From a virus, in IMG/VR virus record IMGVR_UViG_3300030090_005562, positions 62,001 to 126,000 of that record: a stretch of 64,000 bases of DNA. One strand, written 5' to 3'. Shown here one piece after another: positions 50,421 to 56,999 of the stretch. The notes below the pieces were generated by a model. It was not told where the DNA came from, did no database searches, and saw only the letters and a program-made list of their open reading frames with translations. The translations under genes and the position numbers were made by a program. How positions within the stretch are numbered: position 1 is the first letter of the stretch; the number at the start of each line of letters is the position of its first letter.

Positions 50421-50446
50421 GACTTTCCCTCAAGTTCTGATAAAAT
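50419..50446 (+). promoter_or_regulatory. promoter TTGACT-16-TAAAAT for tRNA
   Basis: Lies 20 bp before the tRNA-Arg gene, overlapping the end of element 9. Confidence 0.68.
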
Positions 50447-50465
50447 ATAACCGATAAAGAATAAT

Positions 50466-50538
50466 GCACCTGTAGCTTAATGGATAAAGCAACGGACTTC
50501 TAATCCGTAGACTGAAGGTTCGAGTCCTTCCAGGTGTA
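50466..50538 (+). tRNA. tRNA-Arg (anticodon TCT)
   Basis: 73 nt fold into a standard cloverleaf: acceptor GCACCTG with CAGGTGT (one G-U), anticodon stem ACGGA/TCCGT with loop CTTCTAA (anticodon 50499-50501), T arm GAAGG/CCTTC with TTCGAGT loop, discriminator A. CCA is not encoded. It reads AGA. Confidence 0.95.
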
Positions 50539-50894
50539 CTACCCCTTCCGGCCCCATAAGTCTCGGCATAGTCTCCAATAGTGATAGTCAGCGAGTTTTT
50601 GGGGTTTGTATAGTCTGATGAAGAGCAGGGAAAATGAATTGGGAAAATTTATTTGTCTCAGCCAAGGCTGTCAGACAGGATAATCCAATAGTCAGCGAAA
50701 GTCTGGAGCATCTGGTGACATCTATAGTGTAGTAAGTGTCTGAGCATATACGGAGAAAGGAATGGGTCATGAGTGTGTGTCTCACGCAATGCAGCAGCAG
50801 AGCGGTCATAGTGATAGTCAGCCAATTTAAGTCTCACCCAACCCCACCCCATCGGTCTTTGTAGATAGTCAGCCAACATTTATGACATGTGCGG

Positions 50895-50923
50895 TTGACA
50901 AAAGCAGGAAGAATGAGTATAAT
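50895..50923 (+). promoter_or_regulatory. promoter TTGACA-17-TATAAT
   Basis: Perfect hexamers. The transcript would begin near 50930 with the hairpin leader and the secreted-protein gene. Confidence 0.85.
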
Positions 50924-50939
50924 ATTAGGTGAGCCTCGC

Positions 50940-50972
50940 GAGCGTTGGGCTACACTTCGTAGTCTGGCGCTC
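50940..50972 (+). ncRNA. long RNA hairpin in the leader
   Basis: GAGCGTTGGGCTAC and GTAGTCTGGCGCTC pair over 14 bp around ACTTC. Four of the pairs are G-U, so the structure is favoured as RNA in this orientation. A second stem CATCGG/CCGGTG follows. Candidate cis-regulator or stabiliser. Confidence 0.45.
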
Positions 50973-51049
50973 CATCGGATATGGCATCTACCGGTGTACT
51001 GTTCAAGTCTAACGTAGGTGCCTATCCATTTTTTTTGAGGAGATATAAA

Positions 51050-51247
51050 ATGAAGAAGTTGGTATTATTCCTGCTATTAAGTGTGGTCGCTGTCGAAAGC
51101 GGTTACGCTTTTATTTTTGGCGGTGGGGCATGGAGGCGTCATTACAGGAGACATAGAACGGGTCGATTGACTTGTGTAGATAAGGCAGTCGGGCCTCCGT
51201 CATTGCAGGCGGTTAGAGATGCTGTAGATGAGGAAATAAGGAGGTAA
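51050..51247 (+). CDS. small secreted protein (65 aa)
   Basis: MKKLVLFLLLSVVAVESGYA is a signal peptide; the mature part begins FIFGGGAWRRHYRRHRTG and ends with a charged helix. The ATG at 51050 has GAGGAG 8 nt upstream; an earlier in-frame ATG at 50981 has none. Its stop overlaps the candidate tRNA-Ile. Confidence 0.62.
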   Translation: MKKLVLFLLLSVVAVESGYAFIFGGGAWRRHYRRHRTGRLTCVDKAVGPPSLQAVRDAVDEEIRR

Positions 51248-51315
51248 AGGTAAGCTGGTTGCATCCGGCGCTCTTATAAGGCGCTATTAGTCTGGTTCGA
51301 TTCCAGATACCTCTA
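51240..51315 (+). tRNA. candidate tRNA-Ile (anticodon TAT), degenerate D arm
   Basis: 76 nt: acceptor GGAGGTA with TACCTCT, anticodon stem GCGCT/GGCGC with loop CTTATAA (anticodon 51275-51277), T arm TCTGG/CCAGA with TTCGATT loop. The D arm has only two good pairs and U8 is missing, so it could be degenerate or a tRNA-like processing signal. It overlaps the end of the secreted-protein gene by 8 bp. Confidence 0.5.
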
Positions 51316-51389
51316 TTCGGTGTGATTTACTTCCTGAAAGAAAGGAGGTGTGATTACGTCTAAGGATTGGTCATCCTGTCTAACATGAC

Positions 51390-51442
51390 TGGCCCGCAGG
51401 GTTTTATTGTATCAAATAAGAAACTGTCGGGCCTCTTTTTTT
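51390..51442. terminator. rho-independent terminator
   Basis: GGCCCGCAG and CTGTCGGGCC pair with one bulge around ~24 nt and are followed by TCTTTTTTT. It ends the tRNA and secreted-protein transcript, and may also stop leftward transcription. Confidence 0.75.
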
Positions 51443-51482
51443 GTCTCAGCTAAACGACCGCGAGGGCCGTGATTGGTCATAG

Positions 51483-51593
51483 TCAGCCAATTTCTATAGC
51501 ATGTAGAATAAATGCGGGCGTGGAAGAGATTAGTGGTAAGACTAAGACAAGCCCGCAAGCCATCGCTAAGATAACTCTCCACTTTCTTGTCAT
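51483..51593 (-). CDS. possible small leftward membrane/secreted peptide (36 aa)
   Basis: MTRKWRVILAMACGLVLVLP then LISSTPAFILHAIEIG looks like a signal peptide or membrane anchor. It lies ~15 nt after the predicted start of a leftward promoter (51615-51642). No ribosome site is seen. The only candidate leftward gene right of 33.4 kb. Confidence 0.35.
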   Translation of the reverse strand: MTRKWRVILAMACGLVLVLPLISSTPAFILHAIEIG

Positions 51594-51614
51594 AGAATGT
51601 GATTCTAGTAATAT

Positions 51615-51642
51615 ATTATAACCCAAAACATAAATTTGTCAA
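51615..51642 (-). promoter_or_regulatory. leftward promoter TTGACA-16-TATAAT
   Basis: Perfect hexamers on the minus strand, opposite to all neighbouring genes. Could drive the 36-residue peptide or a small RNA. Confidence 0.7.
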
Positions 51643-52039
51643 CTTTTAGGAGAAAAAACTGGTGCTTAAAAAAGTGTGTACTTAGGCATTGGTCTAATAG
51701 AGGGAATAAGGAATCATAATAGCAGGAGGGTTCATATTAGCGGTATGTATCACATAGGATATATTATCATCTCCCTGCTATAAAAAGTATATAGTGTATA
51801 TTGTAATTCAGTATTCTATCTGTATGGACATATTATCCCCCTGGCAATTTTGCTCCAAAAAAAACAAAATCGACTTCCCTTATTTTCTCAAGTAACAGAA
51901 TATAAGAGCCTTGGGCCAGTACGGACTCACCACTCCCAAGGATTTTCCAAATTACCTCATTTATAGGAACTCAGGGCCATTGTAGGCGAGGTTCTATTCC
52001 TTTGTGCATATTGTGGCACTATATCATCTACTTATACCT

Positions 52040-52067
52040 ATTATAGGCCCATAATCATTTCTGTCAA
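52040..52067 (-). promoter_or_regulatory. leftward promoter TTGACA-16-TATAAT
   Basis: Perfect hexamers. With the rightward promoter at 52081 it forms a divergent pair. No reading frame follows it leftward, so a non-coding transcript containing the CCTTGGG/CCCAAGG hairpin is likely. Confidence 0.7.
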
Positions 52068-52080
52068 TCAAAAAAAGTGG

Positions 52081-52108
52081 TTGACATATACATTCTTCCT
52101 GCTATAAT
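52081..52108 (+). promoter_or_regulatory. promoter TTGACA-16-TATAAT
   Basis: Perfect hexamers. It would make a ~270-nt leader before the gene at 52382, containing the GAGGTTGGAG/CTCCAATCTC hairpin. Confidence 0.78.
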
Positions 52109-52381
52109 TACATAGAAAAGCACCTTTTACGGGTTTACGAAATAAAAATGTGGGTTTTTGACCCTTGTTTGCACGTTTATGCGGCAAGTTTGTGGGTTTA
52201 TGGCCCTTTTATTGTCTCGTTGCGTATGGCCGAGGTTGGAGCATTTATTCTGTTAATTCATACCCAATCTCCAATCTCGCCCTACGCTTCTATTATAGTG
52301 TATAGTATGGTATGTTATAGGTACTATGCCTATTGTTCTTAGTTATACTACTATATGAAAAGAAAAGAAAAGGTGAGAAAA

Positions 52382-52552
52382 ATGCCGAAACCAATCGAAA
52401 TAAAACTTTGCCGTGGCAGAGGATGTTGTCCCGTTATTACTATTTCTGAAAAAGGTGCGAAAATTACTGATGATAATGGTGGTGAAGTGACGATAACTAA
52501 TACAGAGTTAGAAATTCTAAAAGAAAAGCTAAATGAGCTTGACAACCTATAA
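52382..52552 (+). CDS. small CRGRGCCP-motif phage protein (56 aa)
   Basis: MPKPIEIKLCRGRGCCPVIT then KGAKITDDNGGEVTITNTEL. Cys-x5-CC motif and a strand-rich fold with a C-terminal helix. Similar short proteins with a CxGRGCCP motif occur in other phages (from memory). AAGGTGAG lies upstream. Confidence 0.65.
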   Translation: MPKPIEIKLCRGRGCCPVITISEKGAKITDDNGGEVTITNTELEILKEKLNELDNL

Positions 52553-52566
52553 TCATGTGGTACAAT
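52539..52566 (+). promoter_or_regulatory. promoter TTGACA-16-TACAAT
   Basis: The -35 is inside the last codons of the preceding gene (LDNL stop). The ATG at 52574 lies 8 nt after the -10. Confidence 0.65.
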
Positions 52567-52573
52567 CATGGAC

Positions 52574-52723
52574 ATGAAAGACACAGACAAAGACAATCAG
52601 ACCGATGGCGTTCGACAACCGCTGTACACTCAGATATACAGGGGTCGTAGAATCTTCTGCACATTCGTTGAGGGTGAGCAAGAAGAAGGTTGGGAGCTAG
52701 CTAAGGTAGAGGATTATGCGTGA
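52574..52723 (+). CDS. small hypothetical protein, leaderless start (49 aa)
   Basis: MKDTDKDNQTDGVRQPLYTQ then IYRGRRIFCTFVEGEQEEGW. An ATG at 52568 is too close to the -10, so 52574 is preferred. It overlaps the next gene by 8 bp. Function unknown. Confidence 0.5.
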   Translation: MKDTDKDNQTDGVRQPLYTQIYRGRRIFCTFVEGEQEEGWELAKVEDYA

Positions 52724-52823
52724 CATTGTGAAATATGCCGCACTCTCCCTTCTGCTATTCTTTGCCGGTGTAGGTGCTGCAACGACCGCTTATGCAATCG
52801 TAGAACTTATTGCACTTAGATGA
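52716..52823 (+). CDS. mini membrane protein (35 aa)
   Basis: MRDIVKYAALSLLLFFAGVG then AATTAYAIVELIALR: one membrane segment. Overlaps both neighbours, so translation is likely coupled. Confidence 0.48.
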   Translation: MRDIVKYAALSLLLFFAGVGAATTAYAIVELIALR

Positions 52824-52924
52824 TAGACGACCTTCCTATATGGCTGATTACAGTCAGACTTTTACCGTTTATAATGTATAGTATTTACTTGGGAGTGATA
52901 TATGAATATAGCAGGAGAGAATAA
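52820..52924 (+). CDS. mini membrane protein (34 aa)
   Basis: MIDDLPIWLITVRLLPFIMY then SIYLGVIYEYSRRE. Starts in an ATGA overlap and runs 23 bp into the next gene. One membrane segment. Confidence 0.42.
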   Translation: MIDDLPIWLITVRLLPFIMYSIYLGVIYEYSRRE

Positions 52925-53351
52925 GTATATCTGGGGAGCAGAGGAAATCCTTACTCTAGGTGATGAACGCCTTGAGTATATTCACCTGTTTAGAGGATAC
53001 GCAACTGCCGCTGGATGGAACATAACTGTACAAGCAATGATTCCCTCAGTTAAGCATGGATATTCATGGGCGACCACTAGGCGTTATTTCAGAAAACAAA
53101 GGTTTCCCAATGCTAATACTGTCAAACAAGTAATTCAGGAAGTCGCAGAACTTTCCTATATGATTGACCCTCTTACTACACAGTATGAGGGATATAAAGT
53201 AGTTGACAAGGCCAGAAAATCTGGTATAACGAAGGAACAATTACAAAAGATTCAAAGTCAAATAACCGATAAGTATGGTAAGGGTTGGACATATACAAAT
53301 CCTGCCGCACAGAAAGAAGCATTGGAGATAATCAATGGAATTAAATCTTGA
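52902..53351 (+). CDS. hypothetical protein (149 aa)
   Basis: MNIAGENKYIWGAEEILTLG then HLFRGYATAAGWNITVQAMI and SWATTRRYFRKQRFPNANTV. Helical with a possible HTH in the middle. GGGAG lies 7 nt before the ATG. No family recognised. Confidence 0.65.
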   Translation: MNIAGENKYIWGAEEILTLGDERLEYIHLFRGYATAAGWNITVQAMIPSVKHGYSWATTRRYFRKQRFPNANTVKQVIQEVAELSYMIDPLTTQYEGYKVVDKARKSGITKEQLQKIQSQITDKYGKGWTYTNPAAQKEALEIINGIKS

Positions 53352-53505
53352 TATTGGAACAGTAATCATGGTGTTCTGTTTGTACGGTGTATGGACTTTC
53401 AGTAAAGATATTGGTCACTTAATTTGTGACGTTATTTTAAAAGTCTGGAAGGCAAACAATGAGCAAACGGAATCTGAACCTGAACAATCAGTTCCTAGCA
53501 TTTAG
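53335..53505 (+). CDS. small membrane-anchored protein (56 aa)
   Basis: MELNLDIGTVIMVFCLYGVW, an N-terminal membrane segment, then a charged tail (WKANNEQTESEPEQSVPS). Overlaps the previous gene by 17 bp and the next by 47 bp in another frame. Confidence 0.5.
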   Translation: MELNLDIGTVIMVFCLYGVWTFSKDIGHLICDVILKVWKANNEQTESEPEQSVPSI

Positions 53506-53563
53506 CACTATTACACTATACATACTGTTAATTGCTGGAATAATATATTTCAAGTTTTTCTAA
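53459..53563 (+). CDS. mini membrane protein (34 aa)
   Basis: MSKRNLNLNNQFLAFSTITL then YILLIAGIIYFKFF. Embedded partly in the preceding gene in another frame, an arrangement known for phage lysis and membrane genes. Function unknown. Confidence 0.42.
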   Translation: MSKRNLNLNNQFLAFSTITLYILLIAGIIYFKFF

Positions 53564-53567
53564 AGAC

Positions 53568-53595
53568 TTGACAGGATAAAGTCGATAAGTATAAT
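53568..53595 (+). promoter_or_regulatory. promoter TTGACA-16-TATAAT
   Basis: Perfect hexamers with GTCGATAAG directly before the -10. A GGGAGAGAGAATATG start follows. Confidence 0.85.
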
Positions 53596-53633
53596 ATAGG
53601 AATTAGGACCGCAATTCTTTTGGGAGAGAGAAT

Positions 53634-54308
53634 ATGATTGTAAGGAATGAGAACACCGTTCTCGATTTTGGGAATGTAGAGCAGAAGATAAACTCTATCA
53701 GACAGTCTACGGTTGACCGTTACTGTGATTACTGGTACGGCATCGAGCCGCGAAGCACAGAGGATAAGTGGCGACGATGGCTATTTGCCTTCGTATCTAT
53801 TCGCGCCCAATGGAAGGCGAATAAAGAATCCTACCGCATGTTAGCTGGTGAGAATTGGCAATCTAAAGATGAACTGTCAAAGATACTCCATGACTCTCGA
53901 ATTGGACTGGTTCCGATGCGTGAGCGAGCTATTTGGGAGTTTACGCAGGAGGTCAAAAAGGATAAGTCTATCATCGAACCGGAACTGGACGATACATGGC
54001 AAACATGGAGAAATAGACTGGTAAAAAAATTCTTTGGGATTGGATTAGCCAAAGTATCCTTTGCGATGGAAATGTGCTACCCGTTGTATTGTGGAGTTGT
54101 TTGTCTGGATACGCATATCCTACAAATGTATGGCGTTGACCCCAAGAAGGGTTGCGGCAAGGCTTTGTATGAGGAAATGGAAGCACATTGGTTAAAAATT
54201 TGTCTTGACAAAGGGTATCCATCTGCTATAACTAGACATATCCTATGGGATAAGATTCAGAACAAACGGAATACTAGATACTGGTCGCATGTATTGGAGG
54301 CAGCGTAA
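53634..54308 (+). CDS. HhH DNA glycosylase/AP-lyase-like protein (224 aa)
   Basis: The C-terminal half has KKFFGIGLAKVSFAMEM, like the helix-hairpin-helix of endonuclease III, followed by VVCLDTHILQMYGV, like its VDTH motif with the catalytic Asp. No 4Fe-4S Cys cluster is seen. Probably excises damaged or modified bases, acting on DNA in the cytoplasm. Strong GGGAGAG ribosome site. Confidence 0.7.
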   Translation: MIVRNENTVLDFGNVEQKINSIRQSTVDRYCDYWYGIEPRSTEDKWRRWLFAFVSIRAQWKANKESYRMLAGENWQSKDELSKILHDSRIGLVPMRERAIWEFTQEVKKDKSIIEPELDDTWQTWRNRLVKKFFGIGLAKVSFAMEMCYPLYCGVVCLDTHILQMYGVDPKKGCGKALYEEMEAHWLKICLDKGYPSAITRHILWDKIQNKRNTRYWSHVLEAA

Positions 54309-54488
54309 ATGGGTCACGATAAAAACTATACTTTCAAGATTACGATTTTCGGCCAAGACTACAAGGCCAAAGAGACTTTCTTAATTGAGAATGTAACAGA
54401 GCGAGAGGCAAACAAGATTGCTAAGTCTGACCCTCGCGTCATCGAGGCTGGTGATAAATGGTGGGCTATCAATCAGGAGCGAGAATAA
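54309..54488 (+). CDS. small hypothetical protein (59 aa)
   Basis: MGHDKNYTFKITIFGQDYKA then NVTEREANKIAKSDPRVIEA. Beta-beta-alpha pattern. Directly follows the glycosylase stop codon and shares a base with the next start. Confidence 0.58.
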   Translation: MGHDKNYTFKITIFGQDYKAKETFLIENVTEREANKIAKSDPRVIEAGDKWWAINQERE

Positions 54489-54673
54489 TGGATTACAGAA
54501 AACATACCACAGGATATGTAACCCAGGTATTCAAGGATGGAAAGTGTGTCGAGCAACATTTTACCGCTGGCGGTCACAGTGACTACGAAGATTATGAAAC
54601 CTGCGAACCGATTGAGCCTATGGGCGACGAGACTTATTTCCCCTTTTTAATGGAGCAACCAAAGGATGAGTAG
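54488..54673 (+). CDS. conserved small phage protein (61 aa)
   Basis: MDYRKHTTGYVTQVFKDGKC then VEQHFTAGGHSDYEDYE. I recall the MDYRKHTTGYV start from other phage genomes; function unknown. TAATG overlap with the preceding stop. Confidence 0.65.
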   Translation: MDYRKHTTGYVTQVFKDGKCVEQHFTAGGHSDYEDYETCEPIEPMGDETYFPFLMEQPKDE

Positions 54674-54848
54674 TAGATTCTCAGTATCATTTTACGATGG
54701 ACAAAACTTACTTGGTAGGTTTGACCTACCGGATTGTTTTGAGCAGGAAGATGCGCATGAGGCGGCACAGGAAATGTCAAAGAAGTATGGCAACAAGCCA
54801 GATATTATTGTATCTGAAGAAACAAATGCTGCGGGAGATTATGTATGA
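54666..54848 (+). CDS. small hypothetical protein (60 aa)
   Basis: MSSRFSVSFYDGQNLLGRFD then AHEAAQEMSKKYGNKPDIIV. Alpha/beta. AAAGGATG context overlaps the end of the preceding gene. Confidence 0.58.
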   Translation: MSSRFSVSFYDGQNLLGRFDLPDCFEQEDAHEAAQEMSKKYGNKPDIIVSEETNAAGDYV

Positions 54849-54994
54849 GGGATTATGTTTTCTGGATATTGGCAGCAATGATGTTAATTATGGTGGGTGG
54901 ATGTAAAACAACTGTAGTCTTGTCGGCTAATAGGTATTTTGAAGAAGAACAAACTCATACGAGTGCAGAAGTAAGGATGGAAAAACAATGGTAG
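54845..54994 (+). CDS. small lipoprotein (49 aa), spanin-like candidate
   Basis: MRDYVFWILAAMMLIMVGGC is a lipoprotein signal with lipobox VGGC; the mature part is short and charged (RYFEEEQTHTSAEVRMEK). It overlaps the next membrane-protein gene by 7 bp. A lipoprotein next to a single-pass membrane protein is the layout of two-component spanins, but the order is reversed and no lysis genes were recognised nearby. Confidence 0.55.
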   Translation: MRDYVFWILAAMMLIMVGGCKTTVVLSANRYFEEEQTHTSAEVRMEKQW

Positions 54995-55236
54995 ATAGAG
55001 AAGATGGTGGTGTTCCACTGGTATTTATGTTGAGTTGTATAACTATTGTGGTTATTCTGTCATGTATAACATTTGTTGCTGAAAGACAAAAGATTATAAA
55101 TCAAGATGCTAATGAATTTTACTCTAAATCAATAACGCAAGAGCAGATAGATGAGTCGTTTAAAAAATTCCAGCAGAGAGAGGCCATTCGTAAATCCTCC
55201 ACCAAAGAAAAACGAGATAAGCAAACTGGTGATTGA
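54988..55236 (+). CDS. single-pass membrane protein with helical tail (82 aa)
   Basis: Membrane segment VFMLSCITIVVILSCITFVA followed by a charged helix (FYSKSITQEQIDESFKKFQQ). Suits an inner-membrane spanin-like subunit. Overlaps the lipoprotein gene. Confidence 0.58.
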   Translation: MVDREDGGVPLVFMLSCITIVVILSCITFVAERQKIINQDANEFYSKSITQEQIDESFKKFQQREAIRKSSTKEKRDKQTGD

Positions 55237-55345
55237 TAGACGCCCCACAGAATTTGCTCTTTATCTCACTAGTGGAGGTCCGGTATGGACTATTTATCCT
55301 GTAGAAGATACAGGAAAATATATTAAAGATTCTATTGACAAGTGA
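55151..55345 (+). CDS. small hypothetical protein (64 aa)
   Basis: MSRLKNSSRERPFVNPPPKK then FALYLTSGGPVWTIYPVEDT. Overlaps the previous gene by 86 bp in another frame. Its end (SIDK stop) contains the -35 of the next promoter. Moderately likely to be real. Confidence 0.48.
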   Translation: MSRLKNSSRERPFVNPPPKKNEISKLVIDRRPTEFALYLTSGGPVWTIYPVEDTGKYIKDSIDK

Positions 55346-55362
55346 CGATAATGTTTTATAAT
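55335..55362 (+). promoter_or_regulatory. promoter TTGACA-16-TATAAT
   Basis: Perfect hexamers; the spacer holds GACGATAAT. The -35 overlaps the end of the preceding gene. Confidence 0.85.
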
Positions 55363-55407
55363 TGGTACAAGAGTTTTGTTAATTTAGTTATGAAGAAAGA
55401 GGACACT

Positions 55408-56088
55408 ATGAGTTTGACAAATGGAAGCGTTCGCGTTCGTAAACTTAGCGATGCGAAGGAAGGTAATGTTATTAGTTTTGTGTATTATGGTCATGGACAA
55501 AATCATGGTCAGTTGCGATACGCAGAGGTTCTTGAGGTTTTGGCTGACGGTATCTTGGCACAGGAGGTCAACGGCACGCATCCCAAGCACTTCAAGAATG
55601 GTGAAGCAGAGGATGTAAAGATGGAAGAAAAGCTGCAACAGATTGTATCTGGTGAAACAAAGGGTGTCACGTTTCTTGATGCAAAGGAAATGCTTGAGGA
55701 AGCTGGTTGGGCAAATGAGATTGTGCTTGATATGCTCACAGGCGAACAGTTGACGGTCTTGTTTGGCAGTTTTCATACTGCCAGAGAAAATGCTGATGCT
55801 GGCGAATTTGAATATCAGTGGGATTCCGAGAACGGAAATGTTCTGGTGATTGACAATCGTAATACGTCAAATATCAGTGTTGAACCTGTAGCCCATGACC
55901 ATACGCTTCGATACGTTACGTTTCGAGTGACCAACAATAAATTTGCACCTGGATTGATTGGTGGGTTCAGTGATTTTCGAGTTACCGTGGATGCGATGGG
56001 TAAAATTACGTTTCAGCATAATGAGGATGTTGTGAGCGTAGAGGATTTTTCCAAGGCACTTAACAGCCTGATTAACATTGAGGTTTAA
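55408..56088 (+). CDS. hypothetical protein with barrel-like N-terminus (226 aa)
   Basis: VRKLSDAKEGNVISFVYYGH then LRYAEVLEVLADGILAQEVN resembles the protein at 46181-46516. The C-terminal half (YVTFRVTNNKFAPGLIGGFS) is strand-rich. AGAGGA lies 7 nt before this ATG; an in-frame ATG at 55390 is an alternative. Function unknown. Confidence 0.62.
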   Translation: MSLTNGSVRVRKLSDAKEGNVISFVYYGHGQNHGQLRYAEVLEVLADGILAQEVNGTHPKHFKNGEAEDVKMEEKLQQIVSGETKGVTFLDAKEMLEEAGWANEIVLDMLTGEQLTVLFGSFHTARENADAGEFEYQWDSENGNVLVIDNRNTSNISVEPVAHDHTLRYVTFRVTNNKFAPGLIGGFSDFRVTVDAMGKITFQHNEDVVSVEDFSKALNSLINIEV

Positions 56089-56089
56089 G

Positions 56090-56530
56090 ATGCTTGTTGA
56101 TATAGCCAAATACAAAATGCAACATTGCGATTTGAAGGAGGCTAAGAAGGGCCAAACTGCTCATTATGTGGAATTAAATCCCATGTGGGCAGTAAAGTTC
56201 TTCGAGCATAAAGAGGACAGGGACCACACATATCGTCTACAGAAGTATGCCAGCGAATCGTTCGCGGCACCTCCTGTGGGCGAGGTTCTTGTTGTTACTA
56301 GACAGAATAAGTTAGGACTCAGCACTACATTTTGGGGATACATAACTGGTGTAGCAAAGGTTGACAAAGACATTTCGTCTGATAAAATACAATGGTTATC
56401 CGACAAGTTACTTAGCATCGGAATCAAGTGGAACGATAAGCGTAGAGCAAACTGCGGTTATTACAATGGTAAATTAGTTTGCATCGACTTTGACTGTGAG
56501 GTTATAGACCATGAACATATTTTACCTTGA
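56090..56530 (+). CDS. hypothetical protein, kinase-fold-like motifs (146 aa)
   Basis: MWAVKFFEHKEDRDHTYRLQ resembles a kinase N-lobe with the Lys of a VAIK-type strand, and KLVCIDFDCEVID resembles a DFG-type strand. The protein is far shorter than a kinase and no HRD motif is seen, so this may be a mini-fold or coincidence. The ATG follows the preceding stop codon by one base. Confidence 0.58.
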   Translation: MLVDIAKYKMQHCDLKEAKKGQTAHYVELNPMWAVKFFEHKEDRDHTYRLQKYASESFAAPPVGEVLVVTRQNKLGLSTTFWGYITGVAKVDKDISSDKIQWLSDKLLSIGIKWNDKRRANCGYYNGKLVCIDFDCEVIDHEHILP

Positions 56531-56999
56531 CCATGACCAGAGTATTTGTGCAAAGTACCACAACGACCGGCATTGTGTCAAAATGATACTAGAGTATGCA
56601 CAGTTACTATGCACAGCACACAGAGAGTTAGACGGTGAGGATTGTGTTGAGCCAGAAGTTATGTATAAGCCCGCATACAAGAATCATCCATCAGCAATAT
56701 GGGCGAGAGCGTGCAGCAGAAATTATCTTTGGCTATACAAAATGTTCAAGGAATTATGCAAAGAATATACATATAGATACGAGAAAGAACATGCTTCATG
56801 GACTAAACTAGGATATCTGTTGGCACAAGTGCCAAAGAACATTGATGTAACGCCAGGGTTTACTCCACCAACGCCAGCGATGCCAGATGAATGTAAAATT
56901 GGCCCAACATCGCTAGAGAGTTACAGACACTACTATAATACAGAAAAAAGACACTTGGCAACATGGAAAAAACGTCCAGTTCCGGTATGGTATGACTAA
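56511..56999 (+). CDS. pyrimidine-dimer-glycosylase-like conserved phage protein (162 aa)
   Basis: MNIFYLDHDQSICAKYHNDR, HCVKMILEYAQLLCTAHREL, YKPAYKNHPSAIWARACSRN and HLATWKKRPVPVWYD match a phage family often annotated as pyrimidine dimer DNA glycosylase. Family recognised from memory; activity unproven. Overlaps both neighbours by 8-20 bp. Confidence 0.75.
   Translation: MNIFYLDHDQSICAKYHNDRHCVKMILEYAQLLCTAHRELDGEDCVEPEVMYKPAYKNHPSAIWARACSRNYLWLYKMFKELCKEYTYRYEKEHASWTKLGYLLAQVPKNIDVTPGFTPPTPAMPDECKIGPTSLESYRHYYNTEKRHLATWKKRPVPVWYD

Larger units (their letters stand above)
50539..51049 (+). other. non-coding region with dispersed repeat and leader hairpins
   Basis: About 510 bp. Four copies of ATAGTCAGCSAR (50584, 50688, 50814, 50865), then a promoter (50895-50923) and a leader with a 14-bp hairpin (50940-50972). 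No supported gene in either strand. Confidence 0.6.
50584..51490 (+). repeat. dispersed ATAGTCAGC repeat, five copies
   Basis: ATAGTCAGC followed by GAG, GAA or CAA at 50584-50595, 50688-50699, 50814-50825, 50865-50876 and 51479-51490. Three are preceded by GTGAT, GGTCAT or similar. The copies lie only in this non-coding region. Could be protein-binding sites. Confidence 0.6.
51316..52381 (+). other. 1-kb mostly non-coding region with terminator, inverted repeats and divergent promoters
   Basis: Holds an orphan strong ribosome-site-like AGAAAGGAGGTG (51339-51350), a terminator (51390-51442), a leftward promoter with a possible small gene, inverted repeats ATAGCAGG/CCTGCTAT (51719-51783) and CCTTGGG/CCCAAGG (51911-51941), a divergent promoter pair (52040-52067 left, 52081-52108 right) and GAGGTTGGAG/CTCCAATCTC (52231-52279). 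A rightward 64-codon frame at 52148 is not convincing. Confidence 0.6.

Noticed and set aside
50930-51025. Possible third tRNA with GTTCAAGTC near 51001
   Set aside because: The flanks of the T-loop-like word do not pair and no acceptor stem fits; the region instead forms a long hairpin.
52148-52342. 64-codon rightward frame after the promoter at 52081
   Set aside because: No ribosome site, no similarity, and inverted repeats lie inside it; kept as non-coding.
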